Positions 44,106 to 56,560 of a stretch of 64,000 nt of DNA are shown one piece after another (the first letter of the stretch is position 1; the number at the start of each line of letters is the position of its first letter). The notes beneath the pieces were generated by a model. The model ran no database searches. It worked only from the letters and a program-made list of their open reading frames with translations, and was not told the origin of the DNA. A program made the position numbers and the translations under genes. Source of the DNA: Sinotaia quadrata (Eukaryota > Mollusca > Gastropoda > Architaenioglossa > Viviparidae); assembly GCA_028829895.1 (NCBI GenBank), contig CM054178.1:88284058-88348057 (forward strand), read 5' to 3'.

Positions 44106-44639
44106 CCGTTTTCTTAAACTACTGTTGTTTGTAATTTTGTATATAAAATCATCTCTTTAGAAATGGTTTTTCTATAGTTTTATTTTATTTAAATTTAAAA
44201 TAAAATCTTTGATTCTTTTCTTAAGTGCAATTTGAAAAATATTATTGTATAGTTTGGCATTAGTGATACTAAATTAATAGACCATTTACTTCTGCCAAAA
44301 TGACTAATTTTGTTGTTTGGAAATTTAAAACAGTTTAGCTATGGATCTGGCGTTGGACCTCGACTTAAAATTTTTTCGCTAGACTGCATGTGGTTTTGCA
44401 ATGAAATCATTGGTGTTGCCAACAACTACCTTAGTTACGTTTATATTACTCTTAGCAGATATGTTAATGATTAATATATACTCGACTGTAAAAACAAACA
44501 AAAAAAAATCACGCAAGAAACCCCAATAGAAAATTGAATTTTGAAAAATGTTCTCTTTGCTGGCCATTGCATGCAACTCAACACTATAATCTACGTCGAT
44601 TTTTTAAAAAGAAATTCATGCAGTCTATGTTGTATGCTG
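44106..44639. other. Intergenic sequence, no feature recognised
   Basis: AT-rich unique sequence. Confidence 0.5.
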
Positions 44640-44890
44640 CTTGCACTACTACAGATATGTGGTATTAATTACATTTGATATGTTACTTTGCACCAAGAAT
44701 GATAAGTGGCTTTAATTTCATATGATATGTTGCTAGATATGATATATGACTTTAGTTACATTTGATATGTTACTTGCACTAATCATGATATGTGGCTTTA
44801 ATTGCATTTAATATGTTGCTTGCACTGTACATATGTGGTTTTAGTTACATTTGATATGTTGCTTGTACTGTATTGAATAAGATGTGCTTG
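44640..44890. repeat. ~50-bp tandem repeat, about 5 copies
   Basis: GATATGTGGCTTTAATTACATTTGATATGTTGCTTGCACT-type units (here in two halves). Confidence 0.85.
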
Positions 44891-45348
44891 CACTCTATTT
44901 GGTAACTTAGTTTTGAGTTATTCGCAATATTCGGCTATTTACCCGATCGATTGTGGTGTACAAGACAAAGTAATTAGCAATACGTTACATGCTGGAAGAT
45001 TATGACTTCAGCTGCTAACTTTGTGAGAAACACACAAATACACAAACATGCACACACATTAGCATACACAAAGGATCATTATCATTCTGCAGGCAATATC
45101 AGTATAGATTTTGAGATTTAGTTATAAAGTATTTGAGACCTGACAGGGTATTATAAAAAGCACTAAAGATAAGTAGGGTCTTCTTCGTGTTTACCTTTGT
45201 AAAGTAATAGGGGAGCGTATGGCAAAAGAATTGTTGCCGTAATTTAAAGATCTTTAATTTAATTTACTACTGTTCGTGTCTCATATTTGTTACTAGATTT
45301 AGTGGCATGACTAGCTATAGGTACATAAATGTGACGTGACTAGCTAGA
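44891..45348. other. Intergenic sequence, no feature recognised
   Basis: Unique sequence up to the palindrome at 45349. Confidence 0.5.
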
Positions 45349-45440
45349 GTCAAAACTTTCATCCATGCACCTCTACCTGTCGCGTGTCACATACTTATGT
45401 GACACGCGACAGGTAGAGGTGCATGGATGAAAGTTTTGAC
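45349..45440. repeat. Perfect palindrome, two 45-bp arms, 2-bp centre
   Basis: The arm 45349-45393 (ending GCGTGTCACATA) is exactly reverse-complemented at 45396-45440, separated by CT. No mismatch found on reading. Confidence 0.95.
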
Positions 45441-46545
45441 TAGGTGAGAGATTATGAATAATTTCGACCAGTTATTGGGTTCTGCGAAATATGACTAGTT
45501 CCGAGTTTATGAATGGGACGCATGACTAGTTAGGAATTTATGAATGAGACGCATGGTTAGGAATTTATGAATGGAACGCACTAGTTCCGAATTCGTTAAT
45601 AAGACTCATGGCTAGTTCCAAATTCATGAATGGAATGCATGACTTGTTAGAAATTCATGAATGGAACAAATGACTAATTAGGAATTCATGTAAAGGACGC
45701 ATGACTACTTCCGAATTTATGAATGATACGCATGACTAGATATGAATTAATGAATGATAGGCATAACTAGTACCCAATTCACTTAAAGAAATCATGGCTA
45801 GTTCAGAATTCATGAATAGGACTCTCGACTAGTTTTGAGTTTATTTTATGGGATTCACGACTAGTTGGTTCTTAAAAGCGACATATAACAGTTATATATG
45901 TTTTGAGTAACAGGTTACTGATACACGATTGATCATGAATTACTGAATAGGATGAATATTGCGTTCATGAAATGTACACTTGATTAGTGAGGAATTCTTG
46001 TACTGGACTCGATTAGACAGAAGATCATAATTGGGACATATACATAGTTAGGAATTCATAGCCTTGATACACAACTAGTTAGGAGGATATGAATTGGACA
46101 ACTGGTTGATTATAACTTTATGAGTAGGTCACATGGCTTCTTAGGAATCTATAAATAAAAGACAAAAATATGATAAACGAGAATTCCTAAACTGGACACA
46201 CGCATGTAGAAGAGTATATGAACGGAGCATAAGACCACTATGATTGAATGGTACTAAAGTGCACACATATGAAGACAGAACTTCGTGTGGAAAAACAACT
46301 AGTACGTGCTTCGGACACTTCAATAGTCATGAACACATATAGCGGACATATCACTACTTACGAGCCACGTACTAAACGTATGCCTAATAAGGAATATCAT
46401 TTTAATAGCTAGTTAAACGCAGATATTAGGTACAAGAACATTATTTTTGTTAAAATTATACCAAAGGAACAAATGACTTGCTAGGCTATTCATGAATGGG
46501 GCACGGAAGTAGCACAGAATTCACAATCTGATAATAGCTAGTTAG
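45441..46545. repeat. Degenerate ~32-bp tandem repeat, about 30 copies
   Basis: GACGCATGACTAGTTAGGAATTCATGAATGG-type units (GCATGACTAGTTAGGAATTC core). Order and length decay towards the right. Confidence 0.85.
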
Positions 46546-46554
46546 CAGCATCTG

Positions 46555-46985
46555 AATGATTACACGACCAGGCAGGTCCCCAATGCACCCAGAATTATGA
46601 TTGCATGACCAGGCAAGTCGCCAATGCACCCAGATTTATGACTGCATGACTAGACAGGTCCCAATGCACCCAGAATTATGACTGCATGACTAGACAGGTC
46701 CCCAATGCACCCAGAATTATGACTGCATGACTAGACAGGTCCCCAATGCACCCAGATTTATGACTGCATGACTAGACAGGTCACCAATGCACCCAGAATT
46801 ATGACTGCATGACCAAACAGGTCACCAAATGCACCCAGAATTATGACTGCATGACTAGACAGGTCCCCAATGCACCCAGAATTATGACTACATGACCAGA
46901 CAGGTCACCAATCACCCAGAATTATGACTACATGACCAGACAGGTCCCCTTCACACACACAGAGTTGTGACTGCTTAACCAGACT
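46555..46985. repeat. 40-41-bp tandem repeat, about 10 copies
   Basis: GCATGACTAGACAGGTCCCC plus AATGCACCCAGAATTATGACT; shares GCATGACTAG with the preceding array. Confidence 0.92.
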
Positions 46986-47159
46986 GGTCCTCAGCACTCG
47001 CCCACTTTGTCCAGAGACAAAACTCGAAATTCGCAATACAGTTTTTAAGACATTTTTCTTTAATTTTCAATGCGACCTATAACGTGTTGCTAACTTGTAT
47101 CTTTTCTAAATGTTAAGAAGCAAAAATATATTTTATAAATATATAAGAAAATGCAGCAT

Positions 47160-47790
47160 TAGCAAAACAAAAATAAAGTGCCCAGTGCGCTAGAACATGT
47201 TCTTAGAAGAACAAATATGCTGAATAAACATAACTGTGTGACGATTGCGCATGACAATGCACTGAATATCAACAACAATTCGATGAATAAACACTCTTTG
47301 CTGAATAAGCATGACACTATGCTGAATATCCAGAACAATATACTGAATACGTGTAACCATGCGCTGAATAAGAACAACGCTTCGGGCTAAATAAGAATAA
47401 CAATGTGCTGACTAAGAATAAACATGCGCTGAATAGAAATAACTATGTACTGAATAAGATTAACATGCTGAATGGAAATAACAATGTGCTGAATAGAAAT
47501 AATAATGCGCTAAATAGGAATATAATGTGCAAATTAGGAATAACAATGTGCTGAATAAGAATAACTATGTGCAAATTAGGAATTACAATGTGCTGAATAG
47601 GAATAACTATGTGCAAATTAGGAATTACAATGTGCTGAATAGGAATAACTATGTGCAAATTAGGAATTACAATGTGCTGAATACGAAATACAATGGGGAT
47701 GTAAAAGTGCAGCATTTCGCTGAATAGGAATAAAAATGTGCTGAACACGAAATACAATGCGCTGAATACAAAATACAATGGGCTTTTCAA
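47160..47790. repeat. ~21-bp/42-bp tandem repeat
   Basis: TGCTGAATAxGAATAACAAT half units. Between 47520 and 47690 a homogeneous 42-bp dimer with GTGCAAATTAGGAATTACAA has expanded. Frames here are repeat artefacts. Confidence 0.9.
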
Positions 47791-48199
47791 ATGTAGCAAT
47801 GCGGTGCCTACAAAGTAAGGAAAGTTGCTGGACAGCCGCTGATTCGAGGAGATGCATAGAGAGACATGGAAGAAACGCTGGCTGATTAGAATTCAAGATA
47901 TCAAAAGCACAGTGAGGACAAAGGTATTTTTTAAACTGTTAAAACAGTTTGATGTAAAAAGGACGTTTGACTACAGAGCACAGATCTAATAGCCCGTAAT
48001 GTGTAATGGCAATGAGACAAGCAATCAGTGTTGATATAAAGAAATGTTGCATTTGGCTTGGACTATTTTTTTTAAATTAAACACGAAATAAAGGTAACTC
48101 ATTAAACCATTGACACAAATTCTGCGCAGTCGTCGTCATCATCATCATCGTCGCGTTATTTATAGAATTAATTATATATTGATTGAGAGTGGACTAATT
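47791..48199. other. Intergenic sequence, no feature recognised
   Basis: Unique sequence with a short (CAT)n near 48132. Confidence 0.5.
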
Positions 48200-48285
48200 G
48201 TTGTTTTTGTTGTGTGTGTGTGTGTGTGTGTATTTGTGTATATTCATTCCAGTACAGTGGTTTACAAAATGTTTTTGTTATTATT

Positions 48286-48344
<59 letters not shown>

Positions 48345-48393
48345 TGTATATTCATTCCAGTACAGTGGTTTACAAAATGTTTTTGTTGTTATT

Positions 48394-48465
<72 letters not shown>

Positions 48466-48516
48466 ATTTGTGTATATTCATTCCAGTACAGTGGTTTACA
48501 AAATGTTTTTGTTGTT

Positions 48517-48578
<62 letters not shown>

Positions 48579-48865
48579 TGTATTTGTGTATATTCGTTCC
48601 AGTACAGTGGTTTACAAAATGTTTTTGTTGTTATTGTGTGAGTGTGTGTGTGTGTGTGTGTGTGTATTTGTGTATATTCATTCCAGTACAGTGGTTTACA
48701 AAATGTTTTTGTTGTTATTGTGTGAGTGTGTGTGTGTTTGTGTGTATTTGTGTATTTGTGTATATTCATTCCAGTACAGTGGTTTACAAAATGTTTTTGT
48801 TGTTATTGTGTGTATTTCTGTGTTTGTTTATACATTGATTCCAATGCAGTGATTTACAAAATGAA
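48200..48865. repeat. Composite array: ~55-bp unit plus variable (TG)n, about 7 copies
   Basis: The segment TATTCATTCCAGTACAGTGG plus TTTACAAAATGTTTTTGTTG recurs seven times with almost no change. Between copies stand TG tracts of very different length (about 15 to 60 bp), one with a CGCG insert. The 242-codon frame across it is an artefact. Confidence 0.93.
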
Positions 48866-49389
48866 ATATATTAATTATAATTTTCTCTCAAAAAAATATA
48901 TATATAGAAGTAGTCTTCGGGGTTAAAATAATAAATTATGTATATTTAATTGAAATAATGCAAGTTTAATGAACAGCCTGCACACTAACAAGAAATTAAA
49001 AAAGTCTATAATTAAATTACTTTAATTTTAAATGAAAAAAACATTCGTTTTAATTTAACAACAAATTAATCAAAACCCAGATTTTGTTCCTTCCTTCTTT
49101 CCTTAGAACTTAATGTGTCCCTCTTAATACCGTTAACTATTAATCATGGCGAGCTAAATTAAGAGCTTTTATTTCTTCCTAGACAAAACAAACATAATAC
49201 AGGCAAACATATATGATACATACATACATTTCCCTATTGAAATATCATTCAATCAGTTAATCAATTATTCAGTCAATCAATCAGTCAAACAATCAATCCA
49301 TTTATTCAGAAAATATAATAAGAAACATTGAAGGTCAATAAAATAATCTTCAAATTCACCGTCTGCTTATTACAGTACTTCTCGGATTC
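48866..49389. other. Intergenic sequence, no gene recognised
   Basis: AT-rich; a short CAATCAGTCAAT-type run lies near 49250-49305. Confidence 0.5.
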
Positions 49390-49815
49390 TATACGGTATT
49401 TCCTTGTACTTAACCTGACTCTTTAACTTTGTACTTAACCTGACTCCTTAACTTTGTAAACCTGACTCCTTAACTTTGTACTTAACCTGACTCCTTAACT
49501 TTGTACTTAACCTGACTCCTTAACTTTGTACTTAACCTGACTCCTTAACTTTGTACTTAACCCGACTCCTTAACTTTGTACTTAACCTGGCTCCTTAACT
49601 TTGTAAACCTGGCTCTTTAACTTTGTACTTAACCTGACTCTTTAACTTTGTACTTAACCTGGCTCCTTAACTTTGTACTTAACCTGACTCCTTAACTTTG
49701 TACTTAACATGACTCCTAAACTTACAAACTTAATAGATTATTTATTTTATGGTGATTTAATTGTGCGGTATTTCCTTGAGCAGAGCTGTACTTAACCTGA
49801 CTCCTTAACTTACAA
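49390..49815. repeat. 25-bp tandem repeat, about 14 copies
   Basis: CTTAACCTGACTCCTTAACTTTGTA at exact 25-bp steps with occasional 17-bp short units. One outlying copy lies at about 49791-49812 after 50 bp of other sequence. Confidence 0.93.
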
Positions 49816-50815
49816 ATTTGATGGATTAGTTATGGTGACTTAACTAAACTAATTATTTTCACAATTGGACGGCGATAATATAGCGACTGTTATGTAATTT
49901 TATTTGTAGAGCTTATTATTGCGCATTATCATCATCATTATTGACAAGTTTGGTGATGATGTTAATGTTCCTGACATTAATAATATAGCGATTAAATTGC
50001 ATTTGTTGCTAATGACAAATAGATTCATGTTGAGTGTGGAACATTAAAATGTATACTTCAAATTGATTGATAAGAGTTTTCTCGTATATAATGATGCCTA
50101 TACGATGCAGCTCTTGTTTGAGACAGTTTAAACATTTATTTCTTTGGAAATATTTGATCTCATTTTATTTTGGTGTGCTATTTCTGGACTTTGATTTCCT
50201 GTAATATTAATCTCATTTTCATTAATAAATATTAAATATTTTACTTTGAGAAAGATTTTTTTAACTTCGAAAGAAACATACTACATTTCATATCACAACA
50301 TTCATTATTTTCATATGTGTTACTAAATATAGAGAACAATTTTATTGTACATTGAAAATAATTTAATTGTATTCTGGTAAACACTAAATTACATTTTATG
50401 GAAATTTCATAAAATATCTATTGATTTCAAGAATAAATTTATTAAACTTTCAATAAAATGGTTTTAATACTAATTCTGATAACCACATTTGAATGATATT
50501 TCAAAGAAACTTTTATTGAACTTTGAAATATTAAAAAGAGCTGTTTGTGTGAAATAAACCTGCAAGCAACCTTGAAACAAACTTCAATATGAATATATAA
50601 TTACAATTAATTTGAAGCCACATGTCAAATCACTTAAATTAATTATATGTTGGTGGGCTTGCATTTACTATTGCAATTAATTAAAGGCAACAGGTCAAAT
50701 CACTAAAACTGATTAGGCGCAGGGAGTGGGGGTGGGCTTGCATTTATAATTACAAATGATTCTTTTTATTTATTTTTGTGTTGTTTTAGTACTTGAATGT
50801 GTCCTTTGTGTCGAC
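49816..50815. other. Intergenic sequence with one diverged duplication
   Basis: AT-rich. ACAATTAATTxxAxGCxACA...GTCAAATCACT occurs at about 50602 and 50676 with GTGGGCTTGCATTTA after each, a ~75-bp duplication. Confidence 0.5.
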
Positions 50816-51355
50816 CATCGCTGTATTTAAGTGGCAGAATTCAAAACATTGCTGTATGTGAATTAATACTTCTTTTCAACCACTACTGTATTTAAGTGGC
50901 AGAATTCAAAACATTGCTGTATGTGAATTAATACTTCTTTTCAACTACTACTGTATTTAACTGGCAGAATTCAAAACATTGCTGTATGTGAATTAATACT
51001 TCTTTTCAACTACTACTGTATTTAAGTGGCAGAATTCAAAACATTGCTGTATGTGAATTAATACTTCTTTTCAACTACTACTGTATTTAACTGGCAGAAT
51101 TCAAAACATTGCTGTATGTGAATTAATACTTCTTTTCAACTACTACTGTATTTAAGTGGCAGAATTCAAAACATTGCTGTATGTGAATTAATACTTCTTT
51201 TCAACTACTACTGTATTTAACTGGCAGAATTCAAAACATTGCTGTATGTGAATTAATACTTCTTTTCAACTACTACTGTATTTAAGTGGCAGAATTCAAA
51301 ACATTGCTGTATGTGAATTAATACTTCTTTTCAACCACTACTGTATTTAAGTGGC
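50816..51355. repeat. 65-bp tandem repeat arranged as 130-bp dimers
   Basis: Unit CTGTATTTAAGTGGCAGAAT plus 45 bp, about 8 copies. Over the middle six, AAGTGGC and AACTGGC alternate strictly, so the recent amplification unit was a dimer. Confidence 0.93.
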
Positions 51356-51789
51356 AATTCCATCATTGTTGGTGCATTGCTACTTCTTTTGTGGGCATTG
51401 GTAACTTGTTTGGGGCTTTTTGTGCCTTTTTTTTTACAAATATTTGGGATTTATCTGTCATTGTATCTATCCACATATACACTCTTTTACAAACGCAAGA
51501 AAGCACGCACGTATGCACATTATGTATAGGTAGACTAAAAATGCATAAAACCCAGCTATTCGTGGAACATAAGACTCACACGGGAAAACAATTTTAGCTA
51601 TTAAAGGTCTTATTTCAAATAATTATGAGCCTATATTTGCAAATAAATGACATGCTTTTATATTTATTCATTAAAGCATTGATTCAGTTATGAATAAATA
51701 TGTGATAGAAAATTATTTTTATTTGAGTAATAATTAAAATAATTATCCACGGAAAGCTGGTTTGTAAGCTACAGTCAAATGCTACTGTA

Positions 51790-51795
<6 letters not shown>
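51356..51795. other. Intergenic sequence, no feature recognised
   Basis: Unique sequence; the frame at 51391-51597 has no domain. Confidence 0.5.
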
Positions 51796-51842
<47 letters not shown>

Positions 51843-51845
51843 ATA

Positions 51846-51878
<33 letters not shown>
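51796..51878. repeat. (CT)n, (TA)n and (CA)n tracts in series
   Basis: Three different dinucleotide tracts next to one another. Confidence 0.95.
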
Positions 51879-51880
<2 letters not shown>

Positions 51881-53437
51881 TGTAAATGATATACATTTTT
51901 ATTGTTTCTCTTGTAACTATTTTTTGTTGTTTTGTTCTTTAAATATAACGAGCTGTGTATATATAATTATTACACGCGTATCATTCCTATTGAAAATATC
52001 TTCTAATGGAATTCGTGCTTTGTTGTTTTCTGGTTCTTTTGCCTTCTATGTCTTGCTAAATATTCTGCATAATAAATAATTTGAATTTAACGGTCATACT
52101 TTTCATGTGTTTGTGAGTGTGCGCGCGTGAGGACGTCACTAGCAGAGATTCAATTCATTTTTGTGAATAGCATTTGCTTCTCTCTCCACTAAATTTAATC
52201 GGATCAAACACGTTCGCCAATCTAATTCTGACCTCTAGTAACAGTCATAACCTGAAATAGGATTGTCTCCCTTTTAGTAAAAATTCATAAAGCCATGGCG
52301 TCCTATCTTTGCTGCAGTTTTTGTCGTTAGCCTTCAACGTGCCACAACGCTAACGGAACCCACTACGCATAGCTCATCTCATCGATCGCGAAAAAAAAAA
52401 AAAAAAATGCGGATCAGAATGTGCAACGCACGGGAGATCGAGAGAAGACGCGATAAACTTCGCCGATCGGTTAATTGTATCGATTGCATCAATGCCGACA
52501 GATGCACGTGATTTGCATGGACATGGATGAAATGCGCGTGGCAGTTTTCTTAAAGAAGGAGGCTTCTGTCTGCAATCTGCTGCTTGGTTTAGACATACGA
52601 AACTGGCGAATTGGGTTTTTGCTAATACAAAGTGGAGGATTTCATATCTCTGGCCAACCTATGATATTTCCTTCACTGAAGTAATAAGGTGTTTATCAGA
52701 ATAAGAATTTTATTTCAGGCGCCGTGTTATTGCTAAATTTGGTGGTGAAAAGAGAATTCAGAGTTTAGAGAGAGCGGGTGGGCGATAGAAAAAAAAATAA
52801 TAGTAACAACAAAATCATTTGAAAAAAATCATTAATGGAAAATTATTTTCATGTTATTTAAGAGATCCAACATTTAGATTTAAACATAAGTACTATGTCC
52901 TTCAGTCAGACAACCCTAACTAAAGATTCAATCAAACCTACATAAACGTTGTCCACAGAGGGTTAAAAAATACAATTGTTTGTTTAGCCTTAACTTACTT
53001 GTGACGTATAATTGTGGTTTAATTGCCACATCGTGTATAATAATGACCCAAGTTGCTAATCAAAACCAACAAGACAACACTGTTTTTGTTTTTTTAATAA
53101 AGTTAAAAGTTACTGATAGTGTTGATACGACACTCTGCAGGTAACCCCATTTTACTAAGATATAAGCATAGATTCAATCACTATAACTTAGCTTAATATT
53201 ACTGAAATGTGTAGCGGTCCACATTGTAATAGCACTTGCTTGCACGGTCCTGCACTTGTCCCTGCTTGTGCAATGAGGAACAGTCAATTTCGAGGCAAGA
53301 ACTGACTTGTCAGCTTGAACACTGTCTGGTGCATACAGAACTGATTACACATAGGCTACAAGTGAGTGATAAACTCGTTTCTAATTAATAATCAAGTCTG
53401 TTCTCAAAACATTGTCTGATTAAAATAATAGATCCTT
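51879..53437. other. Intergenic sequence with poly-A tract
   Basis: Unique sequence; poly-A of about 18 at 52390-52407. The frame at 52475-52684 shows no domain. Confidence 0.5.
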
Positions 53438-53891
53438 TACACATTTAATTATGATAAAAAAACAAGGAACTATTATTTAATCTCTATAGCTAATATTGTT
53501 CAGAAAGAAAAAACATTATTTATCTCTATACTTAATAATGCTTAGAAAAAATGGAACAATTATTTAATTTCTACAGTTAATTCGGAAAAAAAAAGAGCAC
53601 TATTATTTAATCTCTATAGTTAAAAATGTTCCGAAGAAAAGGGAACTATTATTTAATCTCTACAACTAACTATGATCAAATAGTTCCCTTTTCTTCGGAA
53701 CATTTTTAACTATAGAGATTAAATAATAGTGCTCTTTTTTTTTCCGAATTAACTGTAGAAATTAAATAATTGTTCCATTTTTTCTAAGCATTATTAAGTA
53801 TAGAGATAAATAATGTTTTTTCTTTCTGAACAATATTAGCTATAGAGATTAAATAATAGTTCCTTGTTTTTTTATCATAATTAAATGTGTA
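53438..53891. repeat. Perfect palindrome, two 213-bp arms, 28-bp spacer
   Basis: 53438-53650 is the exact reverse complement of 53679-53891; even the homopolymer runs (A9/T9, A7/T7, A6/T6) agree in length. Each arm contains about four diverged units of the minisatellite that continues to 54290. Confidence 0.95.
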
Positions 53892-54290
53892 GATTAGATA
53901 ATAGTTCATTATTTTCTGAAAATTAATTGTAAAGATTTAAAAGTGGTTCCGTTTGTCTGAACATAATTAACTATAAAGATTAAATAATAGTTCCTTTTCT
54001 TCTGAACATAACTGTAGAGATTAAATAATAGTTCCCTCCTTTTCTGAACATTAATAAACGTAGAGATTAAATAATGACTCCTTTCTTCTGAACAATATTA
54101 ACTATAGAGATTGAATAATAGTTCCTTTTACTGAACATAACTGTAGAGATTAAATATCTGTTCCTTCTTTTCTAAACATAATTAATTGTAGAAATTTAAA
54201 AATAGTTCCTTTTTCCCGAACAAAATTAACTGTGGAGATAAAATGACAGTTCCTTTCCTTCTGAACATAATTATCTGTAGAGACTATATC
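53892..54290. repeat. ~45-50-bp tandem repeat continuing from the palindrome
   Basis: TAGAGATTAAATAATAGTTC plus CTTTTCTTCTGAACATAATTAACTG units, diverged, all in the orientation of the right palindrome arm. Confidence 0.88.
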
Positions 54291-55146
54291 TCTCGCCAGC
54301 TCAGACTTCAGGTACAAATATACTCAAGGCAGCAATATTAGATATTATATTCTTAGTCTATTTGTTCTTAGTAATTTTTTCTAAATAAATCTATAAATAA
54401 ATAAGAACAATACAGAATGACTTGAACTTGGAACTCTGGGATAATTATTTTTAATTAATGAATAATATTTGTATTAAAAAAATATGTTGTGAGCATTATT
54501 TCTGACCTGAACAAGAATGGAAGTAAATGATGAATCACCACGATGGTCTCTTCAAAGCATGTTCATGCATTTAAGTTAAAAGATGAATGAGTATGTCTTC
54601 TTAAAATCAGAAAATGAAGCACACCTCATCTAAAAGATCATGCCTCAAAGGAATATATCGTAAAATCAACAGTGTTACCCGGACTTTACCGTCAACACAA
54701 TTTTACTTTTTAAAATTTTATATATGTATATACTGAGATTGCAGTTTGATGAAAAAGTGTTTCCTTAAATGTTCTTTCCTTCCAAACAAGCGGGCTCAAT
54801 ACAAAAAGGATCTCTAGCTGAGGGAATGGACATTAGTTATTTTAGACGTTAAAATGACAGACCCACGTTAAAATACACAAGTCGATAAACGTCAGCACTC
54901 AAAGATATAGCAATTTGAATTTAGATTTTTACGAAGTCACTAAGGCAATAATCGGTGTGGCACCACCATACATTTTTAATGTCCCCCTTTCCAATGGTTC
55001 AAATCCCTTTTCCCCATGGATAAAGTCCCTTTCTTTTTGTGTCAAGTCTTACATGGGATAGTGTCCCACTAGAGCAGAAGAGTTTCAGAGCAAGGCTTAG
55101 CGACTGCTTATATAACTGTTAACCTGTCCTACCCCACACAAACTGC
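54291..55146. other. Intergenic sequence, no feature recognised
   Basis: AT-rich unique sequence. Confidence 0.5.
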
Positions 55147-55167
55147 TCTCTCTTTCTCTCTCTCTCT

Positions 55168-55233
<66 letters not shown>
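55147..55233. repeat. (CT)n followed by (CA)n
   Basis: Short CT run, then about 30 CA units. Confidence 0.95.
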
Positions 55234-55237
<4 letters not shown>

Positions 55238-55924
55238 CTCGCACACGCATTTCAGAATTCTTAATGGTGGGCATAGTCACTCCGACCACATTCTTGCGCG
55301 GGACAGTCTTAAAATTTTTCAGATTTCTATAACTGTGTTTGGAAAACTCTTATACAACACACTCTAAACGTCGGTAATATCAACACTCTTCGTCAATATA
55401 CAAAACATCTTTAAGTGTACATTTTTCACTTTGCAGTTTCCATCAACCTCAATTACACTTTTACCAAACACAATACTCGCTGTTGTTGGCATTGGTCCAA
55501 GGGCAGATAACAAACTAAAGCAGATCCCCAAATCCGCTAATTGGTAAAGTCAATGTTGAAGTGTGGCATTAGGATATGGTAGCAGAAATAAACTGATAAA
55601 ATAATTAGTGACAGTTGTGTCAAGAAATACAGACCAGAATACATCGCCATATAAGAATCGTGACAGTTGGGACAGAACACGCAATTCCTGAAACATGACA
55701 ATGGGTTGTCTCTCTTTAATGATGACACGCACGTCATCTGATGGATTGACGGTCAGAAGCTAAAGAAAATCTACCATTGGACAATTAGCAAAGATACTGT
55801 TCAAAGTTACATGTCAGGGAGACGCATCGTCAGTTTGCAGGCGGACGTTCACAAGTCAAAAAAGGTCTCGATAACTGGTCACTGACACCCTGCTGAGTGT
55901 TACATGACAACTAATACAATGTCG
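55234..55924. other. Intergenic sequence, no feature recognised
   Basis: Unique sequence; minus-strand frames at 55537-55737 have no domain. Confidence 0.5.
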
Positions 55925-55934
55925 ATTTGCGGTC

Positions 55935-56208
55935 GAAGTATCTCCAGCTAAAGCAGTCTTATTCCTAATGAAGTACCAGTAAGTATCTCCAGCTAAAGCA
56001 GTCTTATTCCTAATGAAGTACCAGTAAGTATCTCCAGCTAAAGCAGTCTTATTCCTAATGAAGTACCAGTAAGTATCTCCAGCTAAAGCAGTCTTATTCC
56101 TAATGAAGTACCAGTAAGTATCTCCAGCTAAAGCAGTCTTATTCCTAATGAAGTACCAGTAAGTATCTCCAGCTAAAGCAGTCTTATTCCTAATGAAGTA
56201 CCAGTAAG
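55935..56208. repeat. 45-bp tandem repeat, about 6 copies
   Basis: AAGTATCTCCAGCTAAAGCA plus GTCTTATTCCTAATGAAGTACCAGT, essentially identical copies. The multiple-of-three period gives the minus-strand open frame. Each junction reads CCAGTAAGTATC, a near-consensus 5' splice site on the plus strand. Confidence 0.95.
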
Positions 56209-56560
56209 CCACTGTCGATGCCAGTTTGGTTCATTGTTCCGTATTAAACAGCGTACCTACGATATCGCAGCTAAATCGTGACAAAATACACGTTTTCCAA
56301 GCATCCAAACTAAAATATGTGGACAGAGCAGATAATGTTTGCCTTGTCTAGATTTGTGCGTAGCTGTTCTTCATATTAATACAGTTCTTCTATTGATTAC
56401 TATTAATACAATTACGAGGCATTCATTCAACAACAACAAAAAAGAATAAGGTATTCTTAACCATTAGGTTCTCTATCAAAAAGAATACTTTCATTGCAAA
56501 CATTTATCGGTCAGGAACCGATCTATCATCACAAAATATTTGAAATTAGACTAAGGACTT
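56209..56560. other. Intergenic sequence, no feature recognised
   Basis: Unique sequence. Confidence 0.5.

Noticed and set aside
45349..45440. microRNA precursor
   Set aside because: Perfect 45-bp arms with a 2-nt centre lack a usable terminal loop and the mismatches typical of miRNA hairpins.
48110..48852. A 242-codon frame of Cys/Val blocks with repeated VYSFQYSGLQN-type segments
   Set aside because: It follows from the composite TG array; all three frames are open and there is no domain or splice context.
55856..56212. Minus-strand repetitive frame with a 15-residue period
   Set aside because: Due to the 45-bp tandem repeat; units are identical at all codon positions, so no sign of protein selection.
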